A DNA stretch of 64,000 bases, from NCBI GenBank assembly GCA_028571685.1, contig CM053140.1, forward strand, positions 145,623,701 to 145,687,700, given 5' to 3'. Numbering within the stretch: position 1 is the first letter of the stretch; the number at the start of each line of letters is the position of its first letter. The position numbers and the translations under genes are program-made. The notes under the pieces were generated by a model. The model was not told the origin of the DNA. It worked only from the letters and a program-made list of their open reading frames with translations, and did no database searches. The DNA is from Heterohyrax brucei (lineage: Eukaryota > Chordata > Mammalia > Hyracoidea > Procaviidae). Below are positions 42,831-54,545 of this stretch, piece by piece.

Positions 42831-43737
42831 GGGCCCATTACCAGACATTTTAAACCAGCAGTACTCAGGAATATGCATTTCCATCAAGCTTTTGGCTTTC
42901 CCACTATGTGATCCTGGTGACTTTGAGTAATCAATCACTATAATAACAGGCCTCCTGCTAGACAACAGGATTCTTTGGAGAATTAGAGGAGTAAGCCTAA
43001 GAATTGATGCAAACTGAAGGTAGAATCACCTGGAAGAGATCTGTGCCTGGAGCTAAGATGGCTAAGCTGCTTGAAGGCAAGTGTGTGCTGAATGTGCCTT
43101 CGTGGATACAATTACTTTTCTGTTGTCATTGTTGTTGTTTTAATGTATTCTAGGAAAAGCATTCTAAGGTTATGAAATGTTAGCTCAGCTTTTCGTGTCA
43201 TAGTCACTTTCAATAGTCCTCTGTATTTGATAGGCTCAAGTGTAATAAATGTTACCAGGAGAATGAAGAAACTCTTAGAAATAACCGATTTCCCGGGGAT
43301 GCGTGCTATCTCTGCCTGTTCATTATATTCTGCACAATTAAAATGTCTAGGGGAGGGACAGGGACAAAGCTTCAGCTCCGTCAGATGAGAAACCATCCAA
43401 GCGTCTGCATGTTGCCGCAGACTAAGCTAATGAATATTTTACTCTTTCCAGCTGCTTCATAATCCTTATCCTGCCTAAAAGCCATGAGATTACAAAATCT
43501 AACTTCACCTTCTCTGGGGCTTTGTACACAACAGCCAAATCCCTCTGGTATTTTACTGACAAAATAAAAGGCAGCAAAAGCAGCCATAATTGCAGTCACT
43601 GCTACTTGACAAACCCCAAAGTTATTGATTTGCTCTTTTCTGCTACAATACATAGTTCAAAACTGGGGCCTGCACCACTGACCTCTTAATGCCACAAGGC
43701 TCCTGGGAGCAAGGAGCTATTGGCCACTAAAATTAAC
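42831..43737. other. repeat-poor sequence, possible conserved non-coding region
   Basis: No repeat recognised in about 900 bp of an otherwise repeat-packed window. No frame with splice sites that I would defend. Conservation cannot be judged from one sequence. Confidence 0.35.
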
Positions 43738-43853
43738 AAGCAGACCTGACGGCACGTTGGTTAACAGCTTGGCTACTAAGCAAAATGCTGACAACTCGAA
43801 TCTACCGCTACTCCTTAGAAACCCTGTGGGGCAGTTCTACTCTGTCCTACATG
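43738..43853 (+). mobile_element. AfroSINE
   Basis: 'gcagacctgacggcacgttg', 'gttaacagcttggctac', 'aaaccctgtggggcagttc'. 3' tail missing. Confidence 0.87.
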
Positions 43854-43984
43854 GAACCCACACCACAGAAACAGGTGTGAAGTGAAACATAAAGATGCAG
43901 AGAAGCAATACTCCCGCATAGCCAGCAAAGTACAATGGTTGATTAAAGTGAAATTGGAGCACAGCAGCAATAATAGTGGATAGC

Positions 43985-44110
43985 ATATATTCATTACGTG
44001 ACATCATCCCACTTAGTCCTTGCAGCACCTCTGTGAAGTCAAGACCATTGTCCCCATTTTACAGATGAAGTAACTGAAAACAAGTCAGCCACTTAGAGAG
44101 CCTGCCCAGG
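43985..44110 (-). mobile_element. MIR SINE
   Basis: 'catcatcccacttagtcc', 'cattgtccccattttacaga', 'tgaagtaactgaaaac' in antisense order. Confidence 0.78.
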
Positions 44111-45366
44111 TTTATTTGGCTAAAGATAACAGTACACCTGATTGTATCAATGTATTTGTCTCTGTTAGCAAACTAATTCTGATTGTAATTAAGTCAGATT
44201 GATCCGTTAGTCATTACTCTATTTCTTTAAAATTCAGGAATCAGACTAGTTTTAGGGACAGTGTCTTTAAGGCATGCAGAAGCTGCTCTGCAAGTATTTG
44301 TCGATGGCAGTACTTGGAGTGCCTGCTTGGTGTCTTCAACTTTCAAATCTGCCTTTCTACAGCGAAAAGATACCAACATCATACTTTTGCCAGTTGTTCA
44401 TACTAGCAATTCTTTGTTGTTAATTTGTCACTATTAATAATAACCAAAACACAGTCTATAATTTATTTCACTTTTAAAGTAATCAAAACTTTTTTTTTCC
44501 TCAAGAACATTTTCACTTGTGTTTTGATATGCTTTCTGATGTAGAAGATTTAGAGGTCCAGTTATAGATACATACACTTTCTAGTTGGGCTCAGTTCTTC
44601 CATGCTGTGGTTTGAAAATTTCACATGGGAAGAAATCCAAGGTGAATGTAAAACTTCTGTGCTTCCCTGATCTCAAAAATCATAGCCTTGTATTAGTTTG
44701 TGTGCCTGCAAATAGTTCCTTTATGTAGGTTTTCCCAGACATTCTATATGTTTTGATGGGAAGGAAAGTTGGATACAAGCTATTCAATCATGATCAAAGC
44801 TAAAGAAGTCAGGCAAAAAGTTCTTAAAAACCAAATTCTTAGGGTCCATTTCTGGACTTTTCCATATCCCCCTCCCCATTCTCTTTGCATACCCTACAGC
44901 AATAATGTAATGGACATTACCTACTGGAAATAATCAATGCCCTACTATGGGATGAATCAACATGTTGCCATCCTGGGGAAAAAAATTCACTCAATGAAAA
45001 AGTTAATGTCTAGACTCCTTACTGTGAGACTCTATGAAGAAATACACCTTCTAAATAAGCTATCATAATTTCCTAATTACTTAAATGCAACCTATGGAAG
45101 GACAGGACCAGGCAACTGATAAAGCCAAACAGTACAAACAATACACAGTGGATCCACAAAATAAATTTCTTAAGGAAAGTTACAAGTATGGGCTAGCAGA
45201 ATTCCCAAAACTCTGTATCTCATAAAGAGGCAAACTTTGGCTATGCACAGACAGATATACTTCAGTTTGGGTCCGGGAAAAGTACTCTGATTTCCTGTCA
45301 TTTCACATTTTACAGAGGGTCTGGGAGTAGGCAGGGAACACCCAAACTCAGTTTCCTTTCTTTGCA
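44111..45366. other. repeat-poor sequence, nothing assigned
   Basis: About 1.25 kb without a recognised repeat. AT-rich with TAATTA-like words near 44190. No coding frame supported. Confidence 0.35.
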
Positions 45367-45520
45367 AGGAAACCCTGGTGGCATAGTGGGTTAAGTGTTA
45401 CATCTGCTGACCAAAACTTCTGCAGTTCAAATCTTCCAGGTGATCCTTGGAAACCCTATGGGACAGTTTTTCTTTGACCTTTAGGGTCACTATGAGTCAG
45501 ACCCGGCTCGATGGCAGTTT
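45367..45520 (+). mobile_element. AfroSINE
   Basis: 'gaaaccctggtggcatagtg', 'gttaagtgttacatctgctg', 'ggaaaccctatgggacagt', 'ggtcactatgagtcagac', 'ggctcgatggcag'. Near full length. Confidence 0.92.
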
Positions 45521-46568
45521 TGGGTAGTCTTTGGATTTGGAGTGACAGTTTTCCTGCTATGAGATCCAAATTGCCCGAAAGGCTGTTTTTAGCAATGGAC
45601 CTTGAATTCCTCCTGGGTGAGCTGGCAAGCCTACTTGGCAATAGCAATTTTTTAATCTGTACAGGTGATTCCAATATATAGAAAAGATTACAAATCACTG
45701 ACTTACATTCTCCTGGCCTCAACTGTGTTCTGTAAAAATAAAGCATCAATTAAGTTTTTCTCGAACACCCTTTGAACCCACATTCTTCACCTCTATGATC
45801 CTGCAACAAAAGATTTCCTTTCGTCAGTATCCTCCTTTGACTGCTCTCAAAAGAATAAGGAAAGTCCTGTGAAGTCATTCTTCTTTTAAATTTGTGACTT
45901 TGGCGAAGACAAATGTCTGGCAAATACCACATTACTTCATAAGACATGTGGCCATCTCTGCTATTAGCTGCCCAAAGACCAGCCTAAGTCTAACGTAAAA
46001 CATGTTATAAAAATAAACATTTCAGAAATGCAATCAGCCCTTTTTGCAAAACACAAGGAAACACCTGCTTATTGACATCTTGCTATTGTGGAAATTAGGT
46101 ATGAATATTTTCATAATTACAAATCCATATTCCTTATATATAAAGCAGAACTGTCTGTCTGACTCATTTGTAGAAGGCAGCAAAGCCTCTTCCTTTCACA
46201 CTAACAGTGTTCAATTCTCTTTCTTTCTCTCTCCCTGCAGAATAGATGCTTAATGACAAGCCTCATGACTGGCCACAAATGCTCTTGCAAGAAAACTGGA
46301 AAGAAGGAGATCTGGAGACAGGCCGTCTCCATGGTACACTCAGCTGCTGTGAGCCATTCACTCTACCTCAGGTATTCGTAACCCACAGCTCTTTCTACCT
46401 CATAGGTGTATTACAAAAGGAATTACACAGTGTGTAAGACATTCCAAGGATGTTTACCTTGCCGGAAGGCAGAGTTTCAGAAAATGCCAAGACCACCTTG
46501 CTAAGGTCAAGCAGTTTGTAATCTTACATGAATTTCCTGTATTCAAGACCAATGATTACAGCACAGTT
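45521..46568. other. repeat-poor sequence holding one exon-like block
   Basis: No repeat recognised. A splice-acceptor-like tract and block at 46241-46372 is listed separately. Confidence 0.35.
46241..46372 (+). other. exon-like block (speculative)
   Basis: Preceded by a strong pyrimidine tract ending in 'ctctccctgcag' (CAG at 46238-46240) and followed by CAG/GTATTC (donor-like, weak beyond GT). The frame from 46246 is open through the block. No homology recognised; could be a non-coding exon, a chance match or nothing. Confidence 0.2.
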
Positions 46569-46730
46569 AATCAAACCAAACCCACTGCTGTCAAGTCAAT
46601 TCTGACTTATAGCGCTTCTAAAGGATGGGGTGAGACTGACCCCATCAAATTTCCAAGGAGCCCTTGGTGGATTAAAACTGCCAACTTTTACAGTTAGTAG
46701 CTGTAGCATTTAACCACTACATCCTTCAGC
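46569..46730 (-). mobile_element. AfroSINE
   Basis: 'aaaccaaacccactgctgtc', 'aagtcaattctgactta', 'tttccaaggagcccttgg', 'catttaaccactacatcc'. Confidence 0.9.
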
Positions 46731-46969
46731 CACCTCCCCCCAAAAACCTTAATACGGTCTACCAACAGCTTCTTAAATATACCTACATACTCAGGCTTTC
46801 TTACCCTGTTTACACCTTTGTTCAACCACCAGGAGCTTTTGTTTTCATTTTTCTGCCCCTGTTATACCAGGTGATGTATTAGTGTGTCTCCTACCATCCC
46901 CCGTCTCCCACTTTCACTATGAGAATGCTACCTATCATGAGATACTACCTATCATTCAAGCTCCAGTTT

Positions 46970-47170
46970 AGTTAATAACAGTTATATTATTGAGTATTTA
47001 CTATGTGCCAGGAACACTCTTTACATGTGTTATTTTACCTAATTCTTCCAATACATCTGCAACACAAGTTTTATTAAGACAGTTTAATGGAAGACAGCCG
47101 AAGCTCAGAAGCATGAAGTAATTTGCTCAAAATTACAAAGCCAGAATCCCAATCCAGGCCTATGCTACTC
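46970..47170 (-). mobile_element. MIR SINE
   Basis: 'attgagtatttactatgtgc', 'ctctttacatgtgttatttt', 'gctcagaagcatgaagtaat', 'aaagccagaatcccaatcc'. Confidence 0.82.
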
Positions 47171-47183
47171 AAAGGCTGATGGT

Positions 47184-47400
47184 TAAAAAAAAAAAAAAAA
47201 AAGTTGCCATTAAGTTGATTCTAGCTCGTGGCAATCCCATGAGTGTCAAAGTAGAACAGTACTCCATTGGGCTTTCAGGGGCTGAGCTTTGGAAGCAGAC
47301 CACCAGGCCTTTCTTCCAAGGTGCTTTTTTGGTGAACTCAAATGTCTATACACTTTCAGTTAGCATCCAAGGGTGTTAACCAGTTTTTATCCACCACATT
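47184..47400 (-). mobile_element. AfroSINE long variant
   Basis: A-run, 'gttgccattaagttgattct', 'gtgtcaaagtagaacag', 'gaccaccaggcctttcttcc', 'agttagcatccaagggtg'. Confidence 0.9.
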
Positions 47401-47634
47401 GCAGATGGTTTTACCAGCTTCCCATGAAGACTTGATGATTACAATATTGTGACTTCTCTCCTCCACTACATATTTTGCTATTTATTTTAGATGAATGTGT
47501 TTATCTCTTTTCCTCAGGATATTATAAAGCTATTAAGTGCCTAAATAATGCAGCTACATTCTGTAGGCACAGTCAAAACTGGTCTTATTTTGTAGTGAGG
47601 GTTAATAGGTTTTTGTCACCCTCTTATCACCTGG

Positions 47635-47797
47635 CAGAAACCATGGTGGCTTAGTGGCTAAGTGCTATGTCTGCTAACCAAGATGTTGGCAGTTCAAATC
47701 CACCAGGTGTTCCTTGGAAACCCTATGGAGCAGTTCTACTCTGTCTTACAGGGTTACTATGAGTCAGAAGCAAGTACACAGCAGTGGGTTTGATTAT
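47635..47797 (+). mobile_element. AfroSINE
   Basis: 'gaaaccatggtggcttagtg', 'ctaagtgctatgtctgctaa', 'ccttggaaaccctatggagc', 'ttactatgagtcagaagc'. Confidence 0.92.
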
Positions 47798-48357
47798 CAC
47801 CGGGCACATTGTTACACCAGCTGTTATATTACTACATGTATAATAGTTCAACCCAGACATTAAATCATCCCCATTTGTTAAGAGTTAACAGCAAGGCACA
47901 TATTTGAGAGGGCCAGCAAAAGTGTAATCAGAGATGAACACACCTATTTCTGAAATATCTCAGGTTATGATTTTAAGGTTGACAAGACAGCTTAGCCTTT
48001 CTTTGTAATGTATAGAATGCCTCCCAAAATATAGGTCTTAGACAGTATTCTATATCTATACACGAGTCATAGTATTTTCCAATCAGCTATTAATATTTAC
48101 CTGCTTATACAAGTTTTTCAAGATGCTATAGCGCATAAAGGTAAAACCCAGGACAGCATTGTTAACACAGTGTTTTACATTTTAAGAGTAAAGAACACTA
48201 GGTCTATCCATGCTAAGTGATTTGGTGCACTTAGTAAAATATTTAGAAAATCCAGAAGGAAAAACATTCCAACCAGATAAATACAGAAAACCAAGGGAAA
48301 AGTTTTATACTGTGAATTAAGCAGGTAATTTCTTACAACGAAAGGGTAGATTACATA
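47798..48357. other. unassigned
   Basis: No feature recognised. Confidence 0.4.
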
Positions 48358-48516
48358 CAGAACCATTGCCATTGAGTCAGTTCTGAGTCACAGAGACCCC
48401 AGAGGTCAAAGTAGAACTGTCCCATAGAGTTTCTAAGGAGGACCTGGCCAATTTGAACTGCTGACCTTTCAGTTAGGAGTCACAGCACTGAACCACTGGA
48501 GCACCAGGGTTTCCTA
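48358..48516 (-). mobile_element. AfroSINE
   Basis: 'accattgccattgagtcagt', 'gtagaactgtcccatagag', 'gagcaccagggtttcct'. Confidence 0.92.
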
Positions 48517-48746
48517 GGTTACATAAGGGAGCATTTACCAATGAAATAAAAGAAAATCCAATAATGAAGAGAAAAACAACTGGCACCCGGGAGATACTGA
48601 CCCCACAGAAACTTTCTGTACTGACAACAGTGTAATCTTCTCAAATCTAAGAGGAGTAAACTTTAAGTGCCATGACTTCCTGGTGGGTGTAAAACGACTC
48701 CACTGCTCATTTTTCTTTATTCCAAAACTCTTGGCTAAGTGTAAAC

Positions 48747-48957
48747 CAAAAACAAAAAGGCAAACCAGTTGCTGTGGAACCAGTTCCAACTCATGGCAAC
48801 AACTCCTTGTGCTGCGGAGCAGATAGGGTTTTACGGGGCTGTGACCTTTCAGAAGGAGATCCTCAGATCATTCTTTCAAGTTGCCTCTCAGTGGACTCGA
48901 ACCACAAACGTGTTCATTAGCAGCCAGCTCCCGGCTACTCGCATCACTCAAGGATTT
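48747..48957 (-). mobile_element. AfroSINE long variant
   Basis: 'accagttgctgtggaaccag', 'tagggttttacggggctgtg', 'gttgcctctcagtggactcg', 'gcatcactcaaggattt'. Confidence 0.88.
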
Positions 48958-49474
48958 GACTAAGAATTCTCAGGCTCACCAGGCCTTGCAGTGAGCATAC
49001 ATTTGCTTACACACTAGCAAACAATTCCTGACAGCCTCCCCCTCAGTAGCTCACTCGGTGCAAGTGCCAGGATGACGAAGCCACCACATGACCTAGGCAG
49101 TCAGGAATGTGAGCACTGAGCCATGCTTCTCCACTGCTGGAGTGTGTAAGCTGAAGAGTATTCTTTACTTATTTATGAGCTTGTTTCCTTTTGCGTAGAC
49201 TGAGATAATATCTACTTACCTTCCTCCAAAGATCTCAGAGATGACTCATAAAAATGCTGTTCAGTTTAGCCAGTGTGCTAAGATGTTTCAAATAATAATT
49301 TCCTTTAAGTCCGCAGAACCTTTCATCTGCTTAAAACTATCACCTAGAATCTCAGCTAACTTTCCTATTTCTTATTAATGCCTGTGAGATTTTCAGGAGT
49401 TTCAACTGTAGATTCTCACAACATCTTGACCTCTTTAGAGCTGTAGAATTTCTAGTCTGGTGATGTCACAGTTA
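48958..49474. other. unassigned
   Basis: No feature recognised. Confidence 0.4.
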
Positions 49475-49715
49475 ACTTAGTGCAGTGAAAGCAGCTCCAG
49501 TTATGGCATCAAATGGCTCATGTTCAAATTTCAGCTATGCTTTTCATTAACCCTGTGACCTTGACTAAAGCAAAGCATCCCTCTGAGCCTCAGCATCTAT
49601 ATCTATGAAAAAGAAAAATAATACCTGCCTGCACTTAATCACAGGATGGCTAGGAGGCTCAAGTTGAAAAGTATGCAAAAATGCTCTGTCGATCCACCAA
49701 TATTATACAACTGTA
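49475..49715 (+). mobile_element. MIR SINE
   Basis: 'gttcaaatttcagctatgc', 'ccctgtgaccttgactaaag', 'cctctgagcctcagcatc', 'taatacctgcctgcac' in sense order. Confidence 0.82.
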
Positions 49716-49916
49716 GCAGAATTTTAACAGTTTTAAGGGTTCCTGTGGTCCTTTCTTACCAATCAGTTAGCTATAATTATTATTAAGATTTTCACTTAAT
49801 TCTTCCAATCTTATTCCAGAGTATGTGTGTGCTCATGGAGAGGAGGCAGGATTACTTTTAAAAATGTAATTTTTTTTCTTATAATTATGTGTTATAACCC
49901 AGCTCCACCCTCCCCC

Positions 49917-50073
49917 CCAAAAAAACTGCCATTGAGTAAACTCTGACTTATAGAAACCCTACAGCACAGAGTACAACTGCCCCACAGAGTTTCCAAGGAG
50001 CACGTAGTAGATTTGAACTGCCGATCTTTGGTTAACAGCCATAGCTCTTAACCATTACACCACTAGGATTCCC
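49917..50073 (-). mobile_element. AfroSINE
   Basis: 'aaaactgccattgagtaaac', 'agtacaactgccccacagag', 'gttaacagccatagctctta', 'ccactaggattcccat'. Confidence 0.9.
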
Positions 50074-50105
50074 ATATATCATGGTATTTGTGTGTGTATT
50101 TCAAA

Positions 50106-50312
50106 AAAACTAAATGTGTTGTGTTCAGACTAATTCCACCTCATGGTGATCCCATGTGTGTAGGAGCAGAAGTGCACTCCACAGGGTTTTCAATGGCCAT
50201 AATCTTGCAGAAGCAGATCACCAGGCTTATCTTCTGCAGTGCCACTGAGTGAACCTGAACATTATCCTTTCCATTAGTAGCTACACACAAAACATTTGTG
50301 TAGCCCAAGGAT
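50106..50312 (-). mobile_element. AfroSINE long variant
   Basis: 'gtgttgtgttcagactaatt', 'ctccacagggttttcaatgg', 'gaagcagatcaccaggct', 'gtgtagcccaaggatc'. In tandem, same strand, with the preceding SINE. Confidence 0.87.
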
Positions 50313-50559
50313 CATCCAAGTATGTATGTATAAATACCTAAGTTAGTAGGAGTTTTTTCAAAACATAGTAATTAACAGCTTAGCATACAAGCCCATCATA
50401 TACAATACATACAAAATATGATTTACACATGTATGTATTTTCATGTCATTGAAAACTATTTCAAAACATGAGTGATGGACACATCAAAAATACAGTAGTC
50501 ACCATGTTAATAAACAATAATTCATCAGATCATTCTCTATTTTTTTACTCATTAAGAAT

Positions 50560-51170
50560 ATCTGTTTCCTGTTTTTTGGTTGTGGTTGTTTTGGGGCTTA
50601 TTTTGTTTTGATTCATTCTGTTGTTGATCTTGTTGCACTTTTTCCTACCATAAACAAGGCTACACTACATAAATCCTTTCATGAATCTCTAATCCCATAG
50701 AGAAGATTTCTAGGCCTAATCCCATAGAGGAGATTTCTAGGCCTGGATCAAAAGATAATGGGTTTTTCTAAGGCCCTTGATAACATATTGTCAGAGTCTA
50801 TTCCTGAGTTACACTATCTAAACATTGTAAGAAAGAACAAACCTTGTGGTAAATTTGTTAGAATTGTTACATCTTTTAATTACCAATTTCATAGGCAAAA
50901 CAAGACCTCATTATTTATGTTTAAATGACTACCAGGGAAGTTGAATTTTTTTTTATTATTTCTTCTATGAATTATTTCTTCTTCTCACCCTGGTTTCATT
51001 TTTAATATTTTCCCTATTGATTTGTAAACATTATTTATACAATAAGGAAACTCATTTCTCATTTGTCATAACTCATAACTATTTTCCAAATTTGTCATCT
51101 ATGTTTTAATTTTACTTCGGATTTTTCAAAGTTTTTTTGCAATAAACAGTTTCTTCTATTGCTTTCTTTT
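50560..51170 (-). mobile_element. Ancient L1 3' end
   Basis: 'ctaccataaacaaggctac', 'agatttctaggcctggatc', 'ctattgatttgtaaac' follow the antisense 3' region of old L1M-type elements. It contains a 27-bp tandem duplication at 50690-50743. Confidence 0.5.
50690..50743. repeat. 27-bp tandem duplication
   Basis: Two adjacent units, 50690-50716 and 50717-50743, each reading TAATCCCATAGAG(A/G)AGATTT then CTAGGCC; one mismatch. Confidence 0.9.
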
Positions 51171-51206
51171 TGTATATTTTGTGAACTAATTAGAAGGAAG
51201 AACAAA

Positions 51207-51397
51207 AAAAAACCAAAATCATTGTTGTCAAACCTATTCTGACTCACAGCCACCCCGTAATATAGAGTAGAACCACCCCATAGGGTTTCCGAAGCTATGA
51301 TCTTTACAGAAGCAGAACACCACATCTTTCTCCCATAGAGCAACCTGCCACTGGTTAGCAGCTGAGTGCTTTAGCCACTGTACCACCACCAGAGCTC
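51207..51397 (-). mobile_element. AfroSINE
   Basis: 'aaccaaaatcattgttgtc', 'gtagaaccaccccataggg', 'ggttagcagctgagtgcttt', 'gtaccaccaccagagctc'. Confidence 0.88.
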
Positions 51398-51999
51398 TTC
51401 AGTACAAACAAGGCATCCATGTATCAATTCACTCTTTTATTAGAAACCAGTCCATCTGTCCAAAGCTTAGCAATACTGAATAAAGTCAAAGTGTGATGAT
51501 AATGTTTATTATTGTTCTGTTAGGAAGCCAGTTTGAACTCCTCAGCAGAGACTTTGTTAAGTATTGCTGGTGCAGGAGGAGTTGGCACCCACCCAGGCGC
51601 AGCTCTATTTATAGGCAACACAGATACCTCCTGAGCTGTGGCATGTGGCCAATGGTGAAGATCCAGAAATTCTGACATTTAGAAAGCAGGGGGTCTATAC
51701 TGCTGCATCTGTAAGTCAAGAAGGGATTAAGCTCCAGGATAGGTGAGACCAGGGGAGGATGGGAACAGTGAACAACACACATCAGAATCTGATCTGCCAG
51801 AGAAAAGTGCCTCATAATATCTGAGATGCTGAGGCTATAACTAAAAACGTGACTCCAAAAGAAGTCCAATTTACTTCCCAATTCTCAGCGTTTTGCTCTT
51901 CTCTGACTCTATTTGCCTCTGTCCTGAGTAAGGGCGAGACCCCTGTCTTCCTTGCATTTAAGTCCCATATTTCTGTTTTTAAAAATTCTGCCAAGCAGG
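51398..51999. other. unassigned
   Basis: About 600 bp; no feature recognised. Confidence 0.4.
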
Positions 52000-52808
52000 T
52001 GTCATAGATTGAATTGTGCCTCCCAAAAATATGTGTCAACTTGGCTAGGCCATGAGTCCCAGTGTCATGTGATTGTCCTCTATTCTGCAATATGTTGTCA
52101 TTTCTAGCCTCTATGCCTGTGGTTTGAAAACTCTGGTGGTGTAGTGGTTAAGTGCTACTGCTGCTAACTAGGTCAGCAGTTCAAATCTACCAGGTGCTCC
52201 TGAGAAACTCTGTGGGGCAGTTCTACGCTGTCATTATGGGTCGGAATCGACTCGATGGCAGCAGATTTTAGTTTTATACCTGTGGTTATGGTCCCATTTG
52301 GGGGTGAACTGTTTGCTGTCAATGAGGTAGGATTAGATCATGTTAATGAGGATATAGTAGGATGTCATATCCATAATCAGATAACAGCCCTGATTTGACA
52401 TAAGGGGAGTTTCTGTTTCCATGGAGTGTGACCTGTATTACCTTTTATTTTATAAGAGAGATAAAAGGAAAGAGAAGCAAACCAAGAGAGAGGAATTGCC
52501 TACCACCAAAGAAAGAGTCAGAGGAGGAACACATCCTTTGGACCTGGGATCCCTCCACTGAGAACTTCCTAGACCCGAGAGAAGACTGATACCAAGACAC
52601 ACGTAGATCTCCAAGGAATGCTGAGCTTGTAGATGTTCCAAAGGAGACAAGAACCTTTCCCCACAGCTAACAGAGACAGAAAGCCTTCCCCTAGAGCTAG
52701 CACCCTGAATTTGGACTTTGGGGCTCCTAAACTGTGAGAGAGTAATCTTCTATTTGTTAAAGCTACCCATTTGTGTATTTCTGTTATAGCAGCACTAGAT
52801 AACTAAGA
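52000..52808 (+). mobile_element. Solo LTR, family A, with AfroSINE insert
   Basis: Starts TGTCATAGATTG and ends 'gcactagataactaaga'. Carries the inverted CCTTTTAT..ATAAAAGG pair (52441-52468) near its presumed promoter and a 'ggaaagag' purine block. An AfroSINE splits it. No internal region. A fossil. Confidence 0.82.
52128..52277 (+). mobile_element. AfroSINE inside the LTR
   Basis: 'aaaactctggtggtgtagtg', 'gttaagtgctactgctgcta', 'gggtcggaatcgactcgatg'. Flanked by CCTGTGGTT on both sides (52117-52125 and about 52280-52288), the target duplication. Confidence 0.92.
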
Positions 52809-52849
52809 GAGGAGACAAACTCAGCAGCATAAATATTAATAATGGTTAA

Positions 52850-53070
52850 TGCTAATAATTAATAGTACAGAACAAAATCTAATCTAAGTAGTTTATGTCT
52901 ATTTCACCCTTTGAAACACTTTGAAGTATGTAGAAACCACATTCTTTCCAATTTAAATATCTGAAGAAAATGAGGCCTAGAGAGGTTAAAGAACTCATTC
53001 AAAGCCACAAAGCCAGCAAGATAACTAACAGTGTTTGAAACCAGGCAGCCTGGTTTCATATTGGCATCTT
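52850..53070 (-). mobile_element. MIR SINE
   Basis: 'atgaggcctagagaggttaa', 'caaagccacaaagccagc', 'gaaaccaggcagcctgg' in antisense order. Confidence 0.78.
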
Positions 53071-53904
53071 TACATGCTATGTTATTCTCTAGTTTTTAAT
53101 AAAACTTTTTGAGAACAAATTTAATTTTTATTTATGTATTTGGTAAGGCATATACTATATAATTAACATACATGGAAAGCTATATATATATATATATACA
53201 CACACACATATTGGATATGACTTGATGACACGGCTTTGGCTTTGGCTATATTTGTATAAAACATCTTTTGATGTCTGTTTTTATTATGATCAGTTGGGAG
53301 AAACATTTAGGAATGGACTAAAGAATTTCTGGATTATCTAGGCCTCTGGCTTTCTCACCTTCCCATACTTCTCCCAGAAAGCAAACACTCGGACAAAGGA
53401 AAAACACAAACACCACCAATTTTGCTATTACAGTTGTGCCAGTTCTGCTTGGGATTGCTTTAAAAGAGAAAATAAACTAAAGGCAACAACCAAATAAGAT
53501 CAGTTTTATGTAAGTACCTATTATAGCCCTATCATAACAGGAGCTTCTCTGGGTACCAAAAAGAGAAAACCGGTAGAGTGTGGCATGTAGCGGCAGAGGG
53601 TAAATTCTCAATGACAACACACTTGAGCAGTCTCCGAGTGAACTTCACCTGCAGAATTTATAGTCTTCTCCCACAGTACCTTTCTCTTACCTCCACAGTC
53701 CTGGAACTGATATGGGCTTCTTTACAACTGCAGTTTCAGGACCCTTCATGGCCGAGTCACGGCCTGCGGCCTCACACAGTGAGCAGCAGAGGCAGCCTCA
53801 CTGCCATCAATTTCCTTCCCATCTCCATCCTCCAAGGAACTGCTAGATTGATATGCTGAGTGTGTGAATTTAACCATATCCACTCCTTCATATCTTCCCT
53901 AGAC
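53071..53904. other. unassigned, with (TA)n/(CA)n at 53172-53210
   Basis: A short TA/CA repeat and a scrap resembling a SINE tail ('gacttgatgacacggc', 53220). Otherwise nothing recognised. Confidence 0.4.
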
Positions 53905-54050
53905 TCTGTCTCCTATGAGAGAAGAATAAACAAATAAGTCCTAGAGGAAATAGAAGCAGAATACTCCTTAGAAGCAACAATGGTGTGACTCCTGCTCTCT
54001 TACTTTGGACATCAGAAAGATTATTCACCAGAAAAGGACATCATATTTGG
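53905..54050 (+). mobile_element. RTE LINE fragment, left of an LTR
   Basis: 'gaatactccttagaagcaac', 'ctctcttactttggacatc', 'gaaaaggacatcatatttgg' equal the C-terminal coding part at 61.44-61.55 kb. Continues at 54546. Confidence 0.8.
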
Positions 54051-54545
54051 TGCCTCAGTCACCTAGTGGTGCTATAACAGAAATACGTCATGTGGATGAT
54101 GTTAACAAAGAGAAGTTTATTTTTGCATAATTTAGTAGGCTAAATGTTCCAATTCAGCAAGCCAGCTCAAGGAAAGTCTACCTTTCTCTGTTGCCTCTGG
54201 AGGAAGGTCCTTGTCATCAGTCTTCCTTTGGTCTGAGAGCACCACAGCCCTGGAACCTCAGGTCCGAAGGACAAGCTCTGCTCCCAGCGCAGCCTCCTGG
54301 GTGGTATGAGTTCCCCACGTCTCTCTGCTCACTTCTCTTTTGTATCTCAAAAGAGATTGGCTTAAGACACTCTCCCATCAGTGTAACGGCCACTAACCCA
54401 TCTCATTAAATTACAGCAATAGAATTTACAACACATATGAAAATTCCATCAAATGACAGAATGTTAGACAATCACACAATATTGGGAATCAAAACCCAGT
54501 CAAGTCGATACACTTTTGTAGGGGGACACAATTTAAGCCATGACA
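54051..54545 (-). mobile_element. Solo LTR, family A, inserted in RTE
   Basis: Antisense copy starting 'tgcctcagtcacctagtgg' and ending 'aatttaagccatgaca'. About 495 bp. The flanks TTTGG and CTAGG are a diverged 5-bp duplication of an RTE site (consensus CTTGG). Contains an inverted TCTCTTTT/AAAAGAGA pair near 54335-54357. A fossil without internal region. Confidence 0.85.

Noticed and set aside
53578-53859. 93-codon open frame
   Set aside because: No motif, no splice context, adjacent to an RTE fragment; chance frame.
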